A stretch of DNA of 64,000 bases, from positions 348,718 to 412,717 of the forward strand of contig JARLGZ010000172.1 in NCBI GenBank assembly GCA_031292515.1. The letters are read 5' to 3'. Positions within the stretch are counted from its first letter, which is position 1; each line of letters opens with the position of its first letter. The translations under genes and the position numbers were made by a program. This document shows positions 61,922 to 64,000 of this stretch, piece after piece. A model generated the notes under the pieces. It was not told the origin of the DNA, searched no databases, and saw nothing but the letters and a program-made list of their open reading frames with translations. This DNA comes from Puia sp. Lineage in GTDB: Bacteria > Bacteroidota > Bacteroidia > Chitinophagales > Chitinophagaceae.

Positions 61922-63469
61922 TTATTTTTTTGCAATCGGTGTTCCTTTCATTCCTTCATAGGTCAGATACGCCAGGAATTTCGCAAAAGGCCCAATATCC
62001 TGCCCCACACTCGCCTTTTCAAGCGCCTGCATGTACTCATCCCGACGCTCAACAGGAATAATCGTCCAGGGATACCCGCCAGATGCAAGCATAGCATTCA
62101 TCAGAAACCGTCCCATCCTACCATTCCCATCCATATAAGGATGGATAAACACAAAAACAAAATGCCCCAAGACAGCCCTCACAGATGCTTCTGGCTCTGA
62201 TTCCAGGAGTTCAAATAACACCGGCATGACATCGGGCAAAGCGTCCACATTTATCGGGACATGCTTGGACCCGCCAATATAAACCTGGTGCGTCCGATAT
62301 CCAGCCAGGTCCTCCGGTTTCAATATCCCCGCAATGATACTCGGTTCGAATAGTTGCCGGTACCAATTCCCGTGATCCTCATCCGCTACCCGCCCCGCAT
62401 TTTCGCCGGACAAGATTTTCTGTACGCTCTCCTTTACCTGCTGAAAAGCCTGCCAGTATCCCCTAGCCGCCATAGCATTCCGTTCCCTCTTGTCGGCTTC
62501 ATATTTATGATGATCCCAATCCCCGCTGCGTACGCGCTCGATCAGCTCTCGGCTAACCCGGTACCGCTCGATGGACAAGGAATGGTAGGCATCGTTTACA
62601 TAGAGATTGTCCATCGACTGGAGATACGCTTCCTTATCCGCAGGTAGTCCTGGCGTCGGGGGAAAATGAGAAATAACGACTTCCCGCATTTGATGCCACA
62701 TCAGCCGGAGACGGTTGACGTAGGGAGAGCGCTCCCGAGCCGGCAAATTGAGATTTAGTTTGGTATCGAAAGGATCTTCCTCCCGCACGTTATATCCCGC
62801 TGCCGACATAGTATCCATGATCTGTTGGGCAATACGGTCCCGGCCAATATTGCGAAAGGCGCCTGCTAACCTTCCGGCATAGGTAGTATGTCCTTTCGCT
62901 AATAATACGTGCAACACCTCCGATGCATCCCGGATCATCGCAAGAGCCGTCCGGGCATCTATCGGATTTTGGGAGAACGTATTGGGCGAGCAAAAGATTA
63001 GCGAACCGGGTAAGGTATAGCACCGTATCCCTCGGATGACTTCTACCACTTCTGTCGGTGGAAAAGGGGTTTTCATAACAAAAAGGGAAGTATCGTGCGG
63101 TAACGGCATATTGTAATTCGATCCCTCGGATGAGCGGACCAGCAATTGTTTCGGCACCGTCCAATTCCCCGCATGCAGCTGCAGCGACTGCTCCGGGGCA
63201 ACAATCCAATCCTTGCCATACTTTTCGTCAAGGAACCGTCCGCAGAATTCCCAATAGCTACTATACCAGGACGTACTATCGCCCGGTCGTTCATCCGGCC
63301 GACTGGGAGTATACCATCCCTTCGATACTTCTTTCAAATAGCCGGTCTTCACCAGCAATTCCCGGTTGATCCGGTTGATTTCGGTGGATTTTATCGCAAC
63401 CAGACCCTTCTCCTGCAAGCCATGTAATTCTTCTAGCGCGTCAGCCAGCTTTTCACCCGGAGTTGCCAT
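61922..63469 (-). CDS. Fic/DOC-family protein with N-terminal winged-helix-like region
   Basis: 515 residues. FVFIHPYMDGNGRMGRFLMN near residue 445 is the Fic motif HPFxxGNGR with its catalytic His. The loop before the core, DAYHSLSIERYRVSRELI, corresponds to the inhibitory S/TxxxE(G/N) helix, but with Arg in place of Gly/Asn. The N-terminal 230 residues (IKSTEINRINRELLVKTGYL, KEVSKGWYTPS and the following part) look like an AbiEi-type winged helix plus a DNA-binding or regulatory domain. Fic proteins AMPylate or otherwise modify targets. Four iterons directly upstream suggest autoregulation. Confidence 0.8.
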   Translation of the reverse strand: MATPGEKLADALEELHGLQEKGLVAIKSTEINRINRELLVKTGYLKEVSKGWYTPSRPDERPGDSTSWYSSYWEFCGRFLDEKYGKDWIVAPEQSLQLHAGNWTVPKQLLVRSSEGSNYNMPLPHDTSLFVMKTPFPPTEVVEVIRGIRCYTLPGSLIFCSPNTFSQNPIDARTALAMIRDASEVLHVLLAKGHTTYAGRLAGAFRNIGRDRIAQQIMDTMSAAGYNVREEDPFDTKLNLNLPARERSPYVNRLRLMWHQMREVVISHFPPTPGLPADKEAYLQSMDNLYVNDAYHSLSIERYRVSRELIERVRSGDWDHHKYEADKRERNAMAARGYWQAFQQVKESVQKILSGENAGRVADEDHGNWYRQLFEPSIIAGILKPEDLAGYRTHQVYIGGSKHVPINVDALPDVMPVLFELLESEPEASVRAVLGHFVFVFIHPYMDGNGRMGRFLMNAMLASGGYPWTIIPVERRDEYMQALEKASVGQDIGPFAKFLAYLTYEGMKGTPIAKK

Positions 63470-63490
63470 AAGCGAGAATTTGCGCCTGCC

Positions 63491-63582
63491 GGACTATTTC
63501 TAGGATTCCGTGCGGGCTATTTTTAGGTTTCCGCGCGTACTACTTTTAGGTTTCCGTGCGGGCTATTTTTAGGTTTCCATGC
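63491..63582. repeat. Four 23-bp iterons upstream of the Fic gene
   Basis: Four contiguous 23-bp copies: GGACTATTTCTAGGATTCCG+TGC, GGGCTATTTTTAGGTTTCCG+CGC, GTACTACTTTTAGGTTTCCG+TGC and GGGCTATTTTTAGGTTTCCA+TGC. The array begins 21 bp upstream of the Fic start codon on the minus strand, covering its promoter. This looks like an operator array for a self-binding N-terminal winged helix. Confidence 0.8.
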
Positions 63583-63850
63583 AAAAATACTGAAAATGAG
63601 GGAATTAATAAGGGGAAATCCTTTTAGAATCAAGCAATTGATTGACAACACGATGGCCCTTAACCCGGTATCAAAACATATCTTATATCCGAATAAAGAC
63701 CTCCCAGGTCCCTAAACAGCTATGAAATAAATCCACAAAAAAGCCGGCAAATCGGTACCTTCACCTCAGCTCTTTTCCCAGGTCGCAATACGGTCGCCCC
63801 GAAAGCGCCGCCCTCACAACTCACTGTATCTAAAGCATAAAAGCGAGCCC

Positions 63851-63872
63851 GTTCGAGTTCCGTCCGGTCCGC
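63851..63872 (+). repeat. attR: displaced copy of the tRNA-Asp 3' end
   Basis: 22 nt identical to 26568-26589 except for one T/C change in the T-loop region (GAGTTCC instead of GAGTCCC). The bases before it do not continue the tRNA. It marks the far end of the island. About 260 bp between the iterons and this site hold no gene that I can support. Confidence 0.82.
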
Positions 63873-63893
63873 TTTTAAGTTCTTAAAGTTCAT

Positions 63894-63930
63894 CAGAAAG
63901 CCCGAAAGTCCTTGATTTTCGGGCTTTCTC
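63894..63930 (+). terminator. Hairpin terminator behind attR
   Basis: GAAAGCCCGAAA and TTTTCGGGCTTTC form a stem of about twelve base pairs with a short loop, 24 nt after the tRNA-like copy. It is likely the original terminator of tRNA-Asp before the island inserted. The rest of the window to 64000 holds no gene. Confidence 0.75.
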
Positions 63931-64000
63931 GTGTTCCTACCCCACCAAAGTTTCTCCTTCTTTTTCAACGTTCCGGTGACAAATTCGGATGCCCAAAAAA

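Larger units (their letters stand above)
57669..63872. mobile_element. Integrative element B
   Basis: Lies between the middle att core and the 22-nt tRNA-end copy at 63851-63872. It carries an intact integrase at its left end, a TIR gene, a possible nuclease, a DUF5655 protein and a Fic protein. Being farther from the tRNA than element A, it probably inserted first. No transfer genes were seen. Confidence 0.68.

Noticed and set aside
26568..63872. Integrative and conjugative element with transfer genes
   Set aside because: No relaxase, coupling ATPase, or Tra/Mob protein could be recognised in any frame, so only integrative elements are claimed.
63720..63968. 82-residue minus-strand open frame at the end
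   Set aside because: It crosses attR and the terminator hairpin and has no recognisable feature.

Overview
The window looks like a chromosome segment from a Bacteroidota bacterium, probably of the Chitinophagaceae. This rests on the type III glutamine synthetase, the small single-chain PurL, the STAS protein next to clpC, promoters with the TAnnTTTG -7 element, and integrases of the Bacteroidetes phage_int_SAM-like type. Taxonomy is inferred from gene content, not from a database search. No rRNA, CRISPR array or insertion sequence was seen.

Positions 1 to about 26,590 are core chromosome. They hold proC (cut by the window edge), hldD, an OafA-type acyltransferase, purL, a cell-surface glycan cluster (a fused double glycosyltransferase, a second GT4 enzyme and two paralogous multi-pass membrane proteins), glnN, cmk, a secreted GH-D-like glycosidase, an NTF2-like protein, clpC, a STAS protein, a fructosamine-kinase relative, rnz, dapA, accA and tRNA-Asp. 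Several of these housekeeping proteins carry unusual low-complexity insertions or tails, and some intergenic gaps contain degenerate short repeats.

From tRNA-Asp to about 63,872 the DNA is a composite, visibly more AT-rich genomic island. The tRNA 3' end (26568-26589) recurs as a 22-nt copy with one mismatch at 63851-63872 and as a 13-nt core at 57669-57681. Each copy is followed by a hairpin terminator. Two tyrosine recombinases diverge from the middle copy. The simplest reading is two integrative elements stacked at one tRNA: A (about 26.6-57.7 kb, with an excisionase-like gene at its left end and an integrase at its right end) and B (about 57.7-63.9 kb, integrase at its left end). Decayed xis-like (35.8 kb) and integrase (38.4 kb) fragments show older insertions. 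No relaxase, coupling protein or conjugation gene was seen.

The cargo looks like a defence and conflict island. Element A carries two different bacterial ubiquitin-like conjugation modules. The first is a multi-ubiquitin-like protein with a DUF6791-ThiF E1 and DUF6527 (28.1-30.3 kb). The second is a four-gene overlapping operon of Ubl, cysteine-free E2, JAMM-E1 fusion and DUF6527 (51.7-54.1 kb), divergent from an XRE-ImmA/IrrE regulator and a PIN protein. It also carries a Gabija-like OLD nuclease plus UvrD helicase preceded by a putative zinc metallopeptidase, an SbcCD pair, a sigma-like/unknown/ImmA-IrrE operon, an exported papain-like protease with a lipoprotein, and several unknown proteins. 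Two genes (a nucleoside-phosphorylase-like protein and a second OLD-type ATPase) are broken only by in-frame TAG codons. Element B carries a TIR protein with a possible nuclease partner, a DUF5655 protein and a Fic protein with four 23-bp iterons upstream.

The most interesting candidates for new biology are the pairing of two Ubl systems in one island, the cysteine-free E2, the metallopeptidase coupled to Gabija, and the TIR plus putative nuclease pair.
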